Assembly (NCBI GenBank): GCA_034440575.1
Contig: JAOTOL010001453.1
Coordinates: forward strand, 379,001 to 443,000
Length of the DNA stretch: 64,000 bases
From: Imbricaverruca yamaguchii
Taxonomy: Eukaryota > Arthropoda > Thecostraca > Neoverrucidae
Direction: 5' to 3'
The notes under the pieces were generated by a model. That model was not told the origin of the DNA, made no database searches, and saw only the letters and a program-made list of their open reading frames with translations. Both the position numbers and the translations under genes were made by a program. This document shows, in pieces, positions 1 through 11,934 of this stretch. Positions within the stretch are counted from its first letter, which is position 1, and each line of letters opens with the position of its first letter.

Positions 1-117
1 ACTTGCATTTGGGGTCGTATCCGTCCTGCGCTTAGCACGTGCTAGTGTATTCTGGGTGGGGATGTCGGCAATGATTCAAGTTGGTTGGTTGGTTATTGGT
101 TTACGACACATCGACCG
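1..117. other. Left edge, non-coding
   Basis: No gene is seen. A short (TTGG)n run near 82-93 resembles the TTGGTTGGTT tail of the tRNA-derived SINE family found elsewhere in the window, so this may be a SINE tail remnant. Confidence 0.4.
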
Positions 118-894
118 TTAACCCGTCCTGTCTCGGTTGTTCCTCAACCGCCCCACCCCCCTCAGGTTTTTCGCAGATAGCGGACGAACGACGCACGCCA
201 GCGCGCCCAAATTTGGCGCGCCATTTTCCCACATCAATTTGGCATGCTGATTCAAAGTTTTTACGTCAGGTCATCTATGGTCAACGAATTAGTCAAGGTC
301 AAGTGAGGTCACTTCGAAAAAGGTTCAACCAGTCGTCACGCTTTAACGGATACAGATAATTTAATGAAAATTTCAGTGTTTGCTTATCTTTAGGGATGCA
401 AAAAAACGTACGAGACGATTTTTTTGTTTTCGACTACATATAAATTTGGCATATTTGCGAATTTTAGTTCAAAGAGAAGATTCTGGCTAAATAAACATTT
501 TTATTGGGTCAATTTGGCTTCCAACAACGTTTCTGGGTCTGCTCTACCCATTGGAAGAGGAAAATTAAAGAAAACTTGAACGCTCAAAATGTTGGAATTT
601 CACAACAAAAAATGTTTGGGGCCCAAAAAAATATGGTCCTGGTCGATTTCGTTGTACTCTTCGCATTCCAAATAAATTTTGCTTTTCATATATCCCCAAA
701 ATGAACTCCCAGAGCCAAAAACATAATGTAAGTCGTGAAAAGTCGTGAAAATCTAGCCCCCTGGTGACGTCACTTTTGGGAGAACATTATTTTGGGGGAT
801 TGATCCGGACGCTACTCGTCGAGCGCTTTCCGATGACACCTCTTTTGTTTTCGTGCGACGCTTAGTTTGTATTTTAGAGTGGGGTTACTTTCCG
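118..894 (+). mobile_element. TTAA MITE, copy A (3' end lost)
   Basis: The element starts at TTAA followed by CCCGTCC. It aligns almost colinearly with the fuller copy at 52374-53832: the same AAATTTGGC..CCACATCAATTTGGCA block, then the GGTGACGTCAC block near the end. The right terminus (GGGTTAA) is missing, and from about 895 the sequence passes into an unrelated hairpin. A TTAA target with CCC..GGG ends is the pattern of piggyBac-type elements. No transposase frame is present, so it is non-autonomous. The site that holds a SINE in copy 52374-53832 is empty here (near 311-320). Family assignment is inferred from the termini only. Confidence 0.7.
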
Positions 895-905
895 AGGATT
901 TTAGA

Positions 906-966
906 GGGCCATCGTCAGGAGTGATATACATATCACTCTTGACGATGGCCCCTGGCCGAAACGTTG
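906..966 (+). repeat. Hairpin plus hammerhead-like Penelope 3' motif
   Basis: Positions 906-927 and 930-951 form an inverted repeat of 22-bp arms with one mismatch and a 2-bp loop. The right arm runs into GATGGCCCCTGGCCGAAACG, which has the same GGCC-loop-GGCC-GAAACG layout as the Penelope-associated motif at 12747-12770. The first core base differs (TTGACGA instead of CTGANGA). It is probably a decayed 3' end of a Penelope-like element. Confidence 0.45.
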
Positions 967-3900
967 AGTAATATAGCATAAACCCTAACGTTGCTTTTGA
1001 TGTAAACTCAGCACCTCCTGGTATATTGAAGGTCGTGCATTTCTTCTCACGCAATGTCTAAAACCCAGGAGCACTTAAGAGCCATTCTTCGTTGTATTAA
1101 GCGAAGAATATAGTTACAATGTATGAGACTCTTCTCCATAACATGTGATGCGTAGTGGGGCAGAACTTCAGAGAAAAAGTTTTTTTTTTCCAGAAATACC
1201 GCGTGGTGGTTTTTTGCCTTTGGTCATAAGGAACATGACACATTTTTTTTGTCTCAAATTTTCGCTGCGCAAAATCGCACTTTAAAATCCAAAACTTACC
1301 TAAAAATATGTTAAATTTGCTCTCACTTCCTTCCTAATTAAGATGGAACCATGAAACAAGTTATATCATGTTGCACGGAACGAGATGAAGCCATCGATGC
1401 CAACCATAATGACCTAAGATCACGGGGTCTCGCTCCAGGTCAGGTCATTGACCTCAATTTGGCCAAAAGTCGCTATTTTCGTAACTTTCCGGGGTATATC
1501 TTGTGACGGTTACAGAAGAAATGAACAAGATTTGGAACAGATAACCGATATGGCTTCTGCGCAGCTTGTGATATTATCTAATGTGGCATTTATTCTCAAG
1601 ATCGAAGGTCACGAGAGGTCAAAGTTCAGAGGTCAAATTTGGAAAGTGTCCGGGATTCGTTTGCTGTTCCGCTCACAAGCTTGTGAGATCCGAATTACCA
1701 ACGCTGAGGGAAGACCTGCGTCATGGCTTATTCTTACAGAGCACAGCACGGAGCACAGATCTAGCCGATAAGAGGAAATGCAGACATAGCCAAAAAACTT
1801 GCCGTAGAAGTTATGACTATCTGACAAAGAGCTAACAGGAAGTTGCGTTCACCAGTCGTTATAAGTGATGGACTGGAATCTGCAACTCCATTGTTGGAGC
1901 TGGACTGAGATCCTAGAAACAAAATGTCATCCATTATTGGCACGTTTCATTTGGAGAACAAAAAAGTTCAACATTTGCAGTCACAATCCTGGACACAAAA
2001 AAAAATATCCTTAGGTCTCCATACTCCAGGAGAAACCCAAAATTCCCACCCTGGTGCCAGCTGACACTTTGGGGATGCCAAGCAGTTTCTCCTGTCCAGT
2101 GGAATGGCAATGATGCCAGCTTGCGGGACCCCTACATCAGTTCGGATGTAGTGATGGCAAAATAGTCAACCAATCGCAGATAACTGGTGGCTGTAATGGC
2201 TATTGCCACTATTTGAAGATCCTCATCTCACTCGGCAGGTGAGCTAGTTCAAAATAGGCGCACGGAAGGCGTCTAAGCGCTGAATATAGGCGCACGGAAG
2301 GTGTCTCCAGCTAAAAGTGACACGTCACAGGACTACGTTAATTAATCAGCTTGAAATAATTTGACCTTCATGAATATAGCTAGGTTAAGTTAGGTTAATC
2401 AAGTGGGTCAAATGTATCCTCGCAAAATCTCGCAAGAACCAAGTGGGCCGATTGCATCCTTGCAGGGGTGTTTTGTAAGATGGCATAAATGGTTTGAACC
2501 GACGCGAAATTGGAGGAGTGCGCTTTGAAGTGAAAAGATCAATCCATCTGAAAATATCAACCTAACCCAGTTTAAGCACGCCTAAAGTACACTTCAGATG
2601 ATCTGAAGTTCGTTAAAAAGCGACATTTCGGCGATTGCCACGGCCAGATAACAGCAATATCTCGAGAATCAAGTGGGCCAAATCTATCCTCTGACGCACG
2701 GTTAGGCTTCTGATACTTTATCTGTGCATATTATTTGATAAAGATACTCTAGTAAAAGATGCAGCTGGTCTTGGCGCATCTGATGGTGTTATCAAGGCTA
2801 GGTTGGGTTTTCAACTTTTTCGAAGAGGTTTTTTTTCAAATGAAAAGAGCAACATAGTTAAAAACATTATAAAAACAAAACATGTTTCCCTTAGCTTTTG
2901 CGACATTTTTCAACATGGTTCTGTTAACACGTGTCATTTAACATTTAGGGTAGGTTGATAAAAATAGGCAAATGTTCATATTTATGTTATATTCATATTA
3001 ATGTTTCGGGTGCATTTCATAATTGGCTAAATTTGAAAATTGTGTTAAAAATTTTGATCAAAAGTTCTTTCTAAATTGTTATCCCTCCTAGTTTTACATC
3101 TGCTTTACATTTTTCACCCGGGAAGCAAAATCCATAAATCCGGAGCATTTCTCCCAAAGCGGTTTAGTTTTTAGGCATGTTAAAGGCATGTTCGTCCGAA
3201 CTAATTACTCCAAGCAATAGGCGTAGAATCACGCACTGACCACGAATGTAAGAAATCGTACCGTAACTTTTTGAGATACGAGCATATGACGAAATCATGA
3301 AGCATTGTTTCATGTTGAGAGTGTGAAATTTTCGCAAATTTTAAGGGAAGACAATTAACGTGGGTATGATAAAAGAAGAGAAAATGAGGTAAAAAACTGT
3401 GATGGTCGAAAATTATTGATGAATAGCATATCGATAGTTTTGAAACGTTTTAAAATATCTTCTAATATAATGTAATCTGACAAAGTAGCACACATGAATT
3501 GTGTATGGAACTGCTATTTTGGATGATAAAAATGCTTGTGATTTGTTTAATTTAAAAAAAGTTTACTTAAAATTTTAAGTACGAAAAAGTTATAATTTTT
3601 TAATTTTTTTTCTCCTTTCCTCATGGCACAGAACAGTGATATCAAGATGGCGTAGATCGGACACGAATCGAGCAAATTCCGGAGACTCAGTCCAGATTTC
3701 CCGAATTTTTCATTTACAACAATTTCCTGATATAACCAAAGTTACACAGACGTAAGTGGACGAGCTGAGCTGAGAAATTTAACTTAAATCGATCTAGCTG
3801 TGTAACTTTTTGAGATATAAGCTAAATAGTTTTGGTATTATGCTTCAGAAAATGATACAGGACAATAATTATTTATAATGCATTGCCCACATGATGGGAT

Positions 3901-4324
3901 TATCGACATTGTGTCGATTTGATTTTGAGGATGATAATTATCTATGTAACTTGTGATGGACTTGGATGGATGGATGGGTGGGTGACTTGGACGCGACAAA
4001 TTGCTTTCTATTGACTTAGTACTAAAAGATTGGTTTTAAATTGCTCATTTGAGAAATAAGGAAATAATGGAAATTCTGATGAGTACATATCGTAGCAAAT
4101 GTCCAAGTGCATATATGTGGCGAATTTGGGTTTGCTATGTTGAATACTTTGCGCTATAAGAACAATATTGCTTACGACTAGTGTTAATGTGCAAAATAGC
4201 CTATCTGGGAGCGAAATATTTGTCAACGACCAACCTGATGTGCTCCAAAAGATGAGGTCGACTGGAAGATATCGCATTGTCACATCATCACATCATGAGA
4301 GCGAAAATTTCACCCCCGAAGCAC
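967..4324. other. Non-coding, AT-rich, no gene seen
   Basis: No frame here looks like a conserved protein. At 2230-2700 there are short local repeats: GGCGCACGGAAGG occurs twice near 2258 and 2288, and an AAGTGGGYC..ATCCT motif occurs three times between 2401 and 2690. The stretch may belong to the long intron or downstream flank of the decarboxylase gene whose first coding exon lies at 9643-9807 on the minus strand. Confidence 0.5.
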
Positions 4325-4332
4325 TATTAGAT

Positions 4333-7047
4333 GGGTGGGTCTACTCTGTTCCCCTGGGCTGTTGCCGTGACCATATTCAGAAACTACTGAACCAAATTCC
4401 ACCAAACCTTCACCAATCGATTCAGTTGGGTCGATTTATGTGGGACTTTTGAATATGGGGACTCTTACCGTTACGCAAAGCTATAAAATTACCCCTCAAA
4501 CTTGGGGCGGCTATTTTGAAATCATTTTGAAAGTGTTGCCGTGCCCATGCTCATAAACCGCTGCACCGAATTGAACGAAACCTTCACCAATCGATGCAGC
4601 ATAGTCGATTTACTTGGGACTTTAAAATATGGTGACCTTGACCTTGACCTAAGGTCGCTGATTAAGTACATCTTTATTTTGAATTGTTGCCGTGACCATG
4701 CTCCTAAACTACTGAACCGAATTTCGTGAAACCTTCACCAATAGACGTGACATGGTCGATATACTTGGGACTTTTGAATATGGTAACTTTGGCCTTAGGT
4801 CAAGGTCATCAAAAAAGCACAAAACCATTTTTAAGACTTTTAACCACGCCCATACTCTGAAACTACCCAATACAATTTCATGAAACCTTCACAAATCGAC
4901 GTAACGTGTTCGATATACGTGGTGCTTTGAATATCATGACCTTTACCTTAGGTCAAGGTCACCAAAATCCCCAAAATCGTTTTCTTGCCTATTTGACACG
5001 CCCATGCTCCAAAAGTACCGAACCGAATTTGATGAAACATTCACCAATCGACGTGGAATAGGCGATATATTCTGGAGTTTAAATATGATGACCTTGGCCC
5101 TAGGTCAAGGTCATCGAAAATGCATAAAACTCATTTTAATGGTTGTTGCGCCGCCCATGCTCAGAAAGTACGGAACCGAATTTCATGAAACCTTCGCCAA
5201 TCGACGTGCCGTGGTCGATATACTTGGGACTTTTCAATATGGTGACCTCGGCATTAGGTCAAGGTCATCAAAAGTGTATAAAACTCATTTTAATGGTTGT
5301 TGCGCCGCCCATGCTCCAAAGGGACGGAACCGAATTTCATGAAACCTTCGCCAATCGACGTGCCGTGGTCGATATACTTGGGACTTTTCAATATGGTGAC
5401 CTCGGCCCTAGGTCAAGGTCATAAAAATGCACAAAACTCATTTTAATGGTTGTTGCGCCGCCCATGCTCCGAAAGTACGGAACCGAATTTCATGAAACCT
5501 TCACCAATCGACGTGCCGTGGTCGATATACTCGGGACTTTTCAATATGGCGACGTCGGCATAAGGTCAAGGTCATACAAAATGCATAAAACTCATTTTGA
5601 TGGTTGTTGCGACGCCCATGCTCAGAAAGTACGGACCCGAATTTCATGAAACCTTCGCCAATCGACGTGCCGTGGTCGATATACTTGGGACTTTTCGATA
5701 TGGTGACCTCGGCCCTAGGTCAAGGTCATGCAAAATGCATAAAACTCATTTTGATGGTTGTTGCGTCGCCCATGCTCCGAAAATACGGAACCGAATTTCA
5801 TGAAACCTTCGCCAATCGACGTGCCGTTGTCGATATACTTGGAACTTTTCAAGATGGTGACCTCGGCATTAGGTCAAGGTCATCAAAAGTGTATAAAACT
5901 CATTTTAATGTTGTTGCGCCGCCCATACTATGAAAGTACGAAACCAAATTCCATGAAACCTTTGCAAGTCGACGTGACGTGGTCGATATACTTTCGGCTC
6001 TTGAATATGATGATTGTCATTTATATCCTTTACATAACGCCGACCAAGCCATACGTTGTTCCCAGTAACTACTTTACAACAACCATTAAAATGAGTTTTA
6101 TGCATTTTGTATGACCTTGACCTAATGCCGACGTCACCATATTGAAAAGTCCCAAGTATATCGACCACGGCACGTCGATTGGCGAAGGTTTCATGAAATT
6201 CGGTTCCGTACTTTCGGAGCATGGGCGGCGCAACAACCATTAAAATGCGTTTTATGCATTTTTGATGACCTTGACCTAGGGCCAAGGTCATCATATTTAA
6301 ACTCCAGATTATATCGCCCATTCCACGTCGATTGGTGAATGTTTCATCAAATTCGATTCGGTACTTTGGGAGCATGGGCGTGTCAAATAGGCAAGAAAAC
6401 GATTTTGGGGATTTTGGTGACCTTGACCTAAGGTCAAGGTCATGATATTCAAAGCCCCACGTATATCGAACACGTTACGTCGATTTGTGAAGGTTTCATG
6501 AAATTGTATTGGGCAGTTTCAGAGTATGGGCGTGGTTAAAAGTCTTAAAAATGGTTTTGTGCTTTTTTGATGACCTTGACATAAGGCCAAGGTCACCATA
6601 TTCAAAAGTCCCAAGTATATCGACCATGTCACGTCTATTGGTGAAGGTTTCACGAAATTCGGTTCAGTAGTTTAGGAGCATGGTCACGGCAACAATTCAA
6701 AATAAAGATGTACTTAATCAGCGACCTTAGGTCAAGGTCAAGGTCACCATATTTTAAAGTCCCAAGTAAATCGACTATGCTGCATCGATTGGTGAAGGTT
6801 TCAGTCAATTCGGTGCAGCGGTTTATGAGCATGGGCACGGCAACACTTTCAAAATGATTTCAAAATGGCCGCCCCAAGTTTGAGGGGTAATTTTATAGCT
6901 TTGCGTAACAGTAAGAGTCCACATATTCCAAAGTCCCACATAAATCGACCCAACTGAATCGATTGGTGAAGGTTTGGTGGAGTTTGGTTCAGTAGTTTCT
7001 GAATATGGTCACGGCAACAGCCCACGGCAACAGAGTAGACCCACCCT
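4333..7047. mobile_element. Foldback-type element with tandem-repeat arms
   Basis: The element has very long inverted arms (left about 4333-5990, right about 6081-7047). It starts GGGTGGGTCTACTC and ends GAGTAGACCCACCC. An 8-bp target duplication, TATTAGAT, lies at 4325-4332 and 7048-7055. Much of each arm consists of tandem copies of a unit of about 150 bp that contains a CGACGTG..GGTCGATATACTTGGGAC core and an AGGTCAAGGTCAT block. The left arm carries more units than the right. The short loop, about 5991-6080, shows no coding potential. Long inverted arms built of internal tandem repeats are the hallmark of Foldback-like DNA transposons. No transposase is present, so it is non-autonomous. 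The 60-110 residue frames on both strands are only the repeat read in frame. Confidence 0.85.
5000..5985 (+). repeat. About 153-bp tandem units, left foldback arm
   Basis: GCCCATGCTC recurs at roughly 5153, 5307, 5460, 5613 and 5768, with a diverged copy near 5921, giving a period of about 153 bp. Each unit carries TTCATGAAACCTTC and GTGGTCGATATAC. More diverged units continue leftward to about 4370. Confidence 0.85.
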
Positions 7048-7055
7048 TATTAGAT

Positions 7056-9284
7056 CACCAAACGCGACACACCACATGGCTAAAGTTTGAAGCAGAAGGC
7101 AGTTGCTGGCGAATTGCTGCGCATTGCCGACAATCGTGTGGCTGATTGCTATGTGCTGACAGTCGAGAGCTTAATGAAGTTATAATTATGAATGTAATGG
7201 TGATAAAGTGTTGTAGATGATTTGTAAATTAGCGCTGAATTATTCTCTGCTCGGTGGTATGCGAAACTTGTGCGAAAATGTCCGAGAAAGTGGCGACATC
7301 TGTGTGGTGTGTGTGTACTTTATATATGTGTACGTACCTTATGTGTGTGGTGTACGTAGCGTATGTGTGTGGTATAAATTGCATAAAGCCTCGAGCGTCC
7401 AGGCCTCGAGCTCAAATATGATGTCAGGTAGGCGTGTCTGGCTTTCAGTCATTCAACACTCCCACTCTTAGAATTTATATTGGGTTGGAGTATGGTGAGC
7501 CTGCAAAGGACGTTACCTCTTAGTCAAAGTTCTCGACTAAGTCACGTACACGTACACCAGAGGCATAGGAAAAAGTGTGCATGCGTATGTGGAGGGGGGG
7601 GCAAAACCCTTGAACCATGAAAAGTGGGGGACCATACCACTCCTCCCCTGTTTCCACACCTATCATGCCCCCGACTTCCCCATGCTTAAGCTGTACATAA
7701 TTGTGGGAACAGGGAAACCTTAGAACGAAATTGACGATTATTAACGACCATTATACTGGAGCCTAAGTGATCAGCTGATACAGAAATTATGAATGTATCC
7801 ATCACAAGTGGGGAAAAATATCTAGATAACATACTTTATTTGTTTTTGACAATTATCTTGAAGATTTTGCATCTAGCGGCCTCGGCCACCATGCGACCCA
7901 ATGCTTATAGTTCGAACATCCGCCGCCAGGTGCAAACGAAGCGCCACCGTGCGCGTAACTGCGCACGTCCCCTATCGTGGTATTATTCTATGATTCATTG
8001 CATCATAATGTGCTACACAATCTACATTGCACTGTACTACTGTGGGGTGAGCTGTCTACCGATAGAATGTTCGTCTGCTCACAGAATGGTTCTGAGTTCG
8101 AGTACCACCTGCCGCAGCTCTTCGCCTGCGGCCAATGGGTGTGGGAGTGTTGACGCTATATGACCAAAGCAGTCGACGCGTCGCAAAAGCCAATGACTAA
8201 CCACTAACACTAGAACTGTGATCAGGTTTCATCGGGCAACGGCAATCACACTAGAGGTACATCCGGATGAGCTAGGTTTGAATAGCATACCCAGATATTG
8301 GTTGCTGACTTTTCAGATGTGCCTACATCGTCCAACTATATAAGTTTTTTTCTGTCTGACCCTACAAACCATTTCTCCCTTCCCTAGATATACTTCGCGC
8401 ATAATGTTCTCCCAATCTCCAGAAAGTAGAGAGGTAGATTGCAATCCTCGACAGCAAGCTGCTCAAGGCCATCAACTTTTTTGCTGATTGCAATTAGCGT
8501 TGCCCAGCAGCATAACTGGCTGTACTCGACGTACGGCTGTATGCTAAGCGGCTCTTGTTACAAAGGGCGCACTTCGTAATGAACGGTGTACAGCCTGCTC
8601 ACATCTGATAATTCCGGCGTTACTTGAGTATAATCAATGTGGCAGCCGCAATACATGAAAGCACTGCCAACAAGCTATTGTGTGATGCGAGCGTTTCTGC
8701 TTCGATGTGTTTGTTTTGTCGTAGTTTGACTACAAATCATGTACTGAACATAGTTGTGCACAGCTGGTGCCCGGTACATCCCACGGCGGAGCATCCGGTG
8801 CATGTTATGATTAGGCCGGAGCTCACTTTTGTGACAGTTCTTTGCATTGCTTCTGACGTATTTTAGGTGCGTGGTTGCTGCAGTTGAATGATCAGTGAGC
8901 CGACCAGCCCAGGTTCCGTGTTCGTGACCGCAACTGACCAGCTACAGAGAACACGTTACACCCACGACGAGCCGTTATTGGGGCTGCGCTTCACCATGCC
9001 GGACCCCTGCTACCATTCAGCTGGGCGGCGGGCTAAGTAGTGACGAGCACACGTCGCCGGCAAGGGCGGTTCCTGCCGACGTCATTGTCGACCAATATCG
9101 GCGGTTGGCCGGGCTGATGGCGGTCGGCTGTATTTTCAGATCAGCTGTATTTGATGAAGTATTAGTTTCGCGTGCTTGCTCATTAGGGCTAAAATGTAAA
9201 ATTATGGCTAAATTAATCATTTTTTAGAAGGGCTTCAAGCAACGTTTTACAGTCCGGTCCATCGATTATAAAAACAAACTAAAG
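7056..9284. other. Non-coding, no gene seen
   Basis: No convincing exon on either strand. On the model that the decarboxylase exon at 9643-9807 is spliced leftward, this stretch is intronic. A GTGTGTGT-rich patch lies at 7299-7375 and a poly-G run at about 7595. Confidence 0.4.
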
Positions 9285-9492
9285 CGAACTGAACACTCAA
9301 AATTTTGAGAATTTCTGGCTATAAAATGTTGCTATTTGGGTGGGCAAACATTTTAGGGCCATGGCGGGTTTCATCTTCTTTTTCTGATTCCAAATATTTT
9401 TATTTAAAAAATATTCCCCAAAATCAACTCCACAGAGACAAACACATCTCAGTCGCGATCACAATGACCGCCTAGTGACGTCACATTTTCCT
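9285..9492 (+). mobile_element. TTAA MITE fragment, copy D
   Basis: Diverged internal fragment of the family at 118-894 and 52374-53832. It shares the order GAACACTCAAAAT, a TTTGGGTGGGC..AAAC block, ATTCCAAATA, CCCCAAAATCAACTCC and the terminal TAGTGACGTCAC. Both ends are lost. Confidence 0.55.
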
Positions 9493-9642
9493 ATTCCTAT
9501 TCCTATTTTCCCCACTCACTGACATTCATATGGCCATGCATTTTCGCATCAGGCATGCATTCAATGTATCAATTGACGCTCCAAGGCAACTGATGACATG
9601 GTATGTATGCGACATCACACGTCCTGCAAAATACGGACATAC

Positions 9643-9807
9643 CTGTTCCCAGGTTTGGGCCTGTTCTGGCGCATGGTCCGGTATCAGTTTGCGGAGGTAG
9701 CCCGGCGACACGCTCGGAGACACCTTCCTGGTGCGGATGTTCTCCTGGTAGTCGGTGATCCAGCCGATCATCTGCACCGCGGCCACTCTAAACTCTTCTG
9801 CATCCAT
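9643..9807 (-). CDS. Aromatic-L-amino-acid decarboxylase family, first coding exon
   Basis: This 55-codon exon begins at ATG (9807) with MDAEEFR and ends ..QTWEQ at a GTATGT donor (phase 0). It carries the conserved N-terminal signature of the group II PLP-dependent decarboxylases (DDC, tyrosine decarboxylase, histidine decarboxylase): the EEFR start, the helix ending DYQENIRTRKV, then PSVSPGYLRKLIPDHAPEQ. In this family the segment forms the N-terminal dimer-swap region. The enzymes make dopamine, serotonin, tyramine or histamine in the cytosol. The PLP lysine and substrate loop are encoded by later exons, none of which is visible between 1 and 9642, so the first intron is longer than 9.6 kb or the exon is orphaned. 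An upstream in-frame ATG exists 13 codons earlier, but MDAEEF matches the usual family start. The exon alone cannot separate DDC from its paralogues. Confidence 0.85.
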
Positions 9808-10368
9808 GGTATGGTATGGTATTTTAATGGGCGTGGACGGCGTCAAGCAGCAGGTGTACGAAGCATCAAATTATCACCAACCCTGCGAGCTTGTGCATGT
9901 GCCGACACCCAACGCGTTCACCAGCACCGGTTGGGAGCTACGCTGCTTGCAGTTGCAATGTTGCTGTCGTGGGGCCTAGCATACACTGAGATTGATTAAC
10001 AACCGGTTCACCATTTATAAAGCGGAGCCTGCTTGGGTGCAGTGCACGTCTGCAAGAGCGCACACTCGAATCCACACAGTCGTCTTAACAGGGGCCAAAA
10101 CTCGTTGGGGAATTAACACCGTCCGACTATGCATGAACTATGTCTGCATCTTCAAAAATATGTGAAGTGCGAAGAGCGGTCCAGACGTAAGATTATATCC
10201 CAGCAAAGGCTTCTTGGTATTCATGTTCAGTCTTTTACGGTCACAATTTTTAACTGAGCATGTTTGGTTTGAGATTAGGATAGCCGTTGTACCCTGGACC
10301 CTACAACCAGTGGCGGTGCCTGGTGTGTAAAAATGTGTCGGGAAGATGAGGTTAGTAGTTTCGCTTGA
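9808..10368. other. 5' flank of the decarboxylase exon
   Basis: No gene is recognisable. This is the region immediately upstream of the minus-strand decarboxylase start, so it would hold 5' UTR or promoter sequence. I see no clear TATA box or initiator that decides a start site. Confidence 0.35.
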
Positions 10369-10369
10369 A

Positions 10370-10736
<367 letters not shown>

Positions 10737-10805
10737 AATATCATCGGGACAAATGATGCCATCAGTGGCACAGTGAGAGAAACTATATTTGAACCACAAA
10801 AGGCA

Positions 10806-10841
10806 TCACCAATGTTTCGGCCACAGGCCTTTTTCAGGGTG
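10806..10841 (-). ncRNA. Hammerhead-like motif, copy 1 (core mutated)
   Basis: The minus strand reads CTGAAAAAGGCCTGTGGCC then GAAAC. A hammerhead core needs CTGANGA before stem II; here the G is A, so self-cleavage is not expected. Stem II (GGCC/GGCC) and the GAAAC block are kept. Confidence 0.5.
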
Positions 10842-11060
10842 ACATAATTACACAATTTAAAAAATTTCAAGCACACAATCATGCACTCGAATTATTGTGT
10901 TCAAAACGTGACACGTATTGCAACCTCTCGGTGGGTTGACGAATAACATAACGACATTGCGAAATACTGCTTCGATGGCGACAGGCAACAAAACATAATA
11001 AAAAAAACATGCCTGGCTTAAGAGAATGGCACATCCAATACCATTCACATCGTCATATGA

Positions 11061-11125
11061 GTGTGTGTGCGTGTGCGTGTGCGTGTGCGTGTGCGTGTGC
11101 GTGTGCGTGTGCGTGTGCGTGTGCA

Positions 11126-11169
<44 letters not shown>

Positions 11170-11200
11170 CGTGTTTGTGTTTGTGTTTGTGTGTGTGTAG
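11061..11200. repeat. (GT)n/(GTGTGC)n microsatellite
   Basis: GTGTGC hexamers followed by pure GT and then GTTTGT. It lies in the 3' part of Penelope copy 1. The equivalent position in copy 2 (12374-12526) is also a CA-type tract, so the microsatellite is part of the element and has since mutated separately in each copy. Confidence 0.95.
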
Positions 11201-11216
11201 GTGCAGGAAAAAGTAT

Positions 11217-11774
11217 CTAGCCCGGGTCAGATTCCCGCTGCACCTCCACCACATCGTCCCGCACCAGGTACGCTATCATGCTAGCAAGCTTGACAAATAC
11301 AGGTGAACTGTTGATGCAATCCTCGGTATCAATAAATCCGGCCTCTATAGCTTTCCTTCTAAATTTGTCCTTTAATTGGGTTATTTCACAGGTATCATCC
11401 CACCGTGGAAGTTGCCCCTCCTTCTCCCCGTGAACAACCAGTGTGCTCGACATCTTGTGGTACGTAAGGTCAGCTCTGTGTTCCTGGACACGTTGTTGAA
11501 AATAGCTCCCTGTCTCACCAACATAGGCCTTCCCACACCCACTGCATGTGATCCTGTATACCGCAGAACGACGTTTGCTCTCTATAGGTTTAGGTATCGG
11601 TGTCCTGGCTATTAAGTCCCTGATTTTACGTCCTGATGATTCAACTAACCTTATCCTCTCCCCATGAAATTGGACATTCTTTCCCGGTGTGAGGAGGAAC
11701 CACACTAAACTGATTATTCCCCAATCCCTGCTCCTGTGGATCTCTAGAGCTTTCTCCTTCAGTCCGACGAGCAT
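11217..11774 (-). CDS. GIY-YIG endonuclease domain of Penelope-like element
   Basis: The frame is 185 residues, open to its stop, although its upstream reverse transcriptase is lost. The GIY-YIG core is plain: VYRITCSGCGKAYVGETG, where the two diagnostic triplets are represented by YRI and YVG. It is followed by the catalytic-arginine region FQQRVQEHRADL. CSGCGK is the zinc-type CxxC linker typical of Penelope-like retroelements. In these elements the nuclease nicks target DNA to prime reverse transcription. The residues after the nuclease (LKDKFRRKAIEA..TEDCINSS) match the partner frame at 12091-12279 closely. With no upstream reverse transcriptase in frame, this copy should be inactive. Confidence 0.85.
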   Translation of the reverse strand: MLVGLKEKALEIHRSRDWGIISLVWFLLTPGKNVQFHGERIRLVESSGRKIRDLIARTPIPKPIESKRRSAVYRITCSGCGKAYVGETGSYFQQRVQEHRADLTYHKMSSTLVVHGEKEGQLPRWDDTCEITQLKDKFRRKAIEAGFIDTEDCINSSPVFVKLASMIAYLVRDDVVEVQRESDPG

Positions 11775-11934
11775 AGCATGAGGGTATTTTAGTTTTCTAA
11801 ATGTATCTATCAGAAAGTTGATTCAGGCGATCTGGGGAGCAAATCCTGTAGGCTCGCAGGAAAAAAACCTATGACCTCATGGAGTGACCTGAATAGAAGT
11901 GTACGATTCAAGTCATTCCGTGAGGTCAAAGAGG

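Larger units (their letters stand above)
10740..11905 (-). mobile_element. Penelope-like retroelement, copy 1 (5' truncated)
   Basis: Read on the minus strand, the element contains the tail of the reverse transcriptase, a complete GIY-YIG endonuclease frame (11774-11217), a GT-rich microsatellite (11200-11061), and a 3' end with a GGCCTGTGGCCGAAAC motif. It lies head-to-head with a second copy at 11906-12905, forming a palindrome of about 2.1 kb centred near 11905. The reverse-transcriptase catalytic domain is missing. Confidence 0.8.

Noticed and set aside
4168..6838. Family of 60-156 codon frames on both strands
   Set aside because: The 153-bp repeat units of the foldback element read in frame; no conserved protein.
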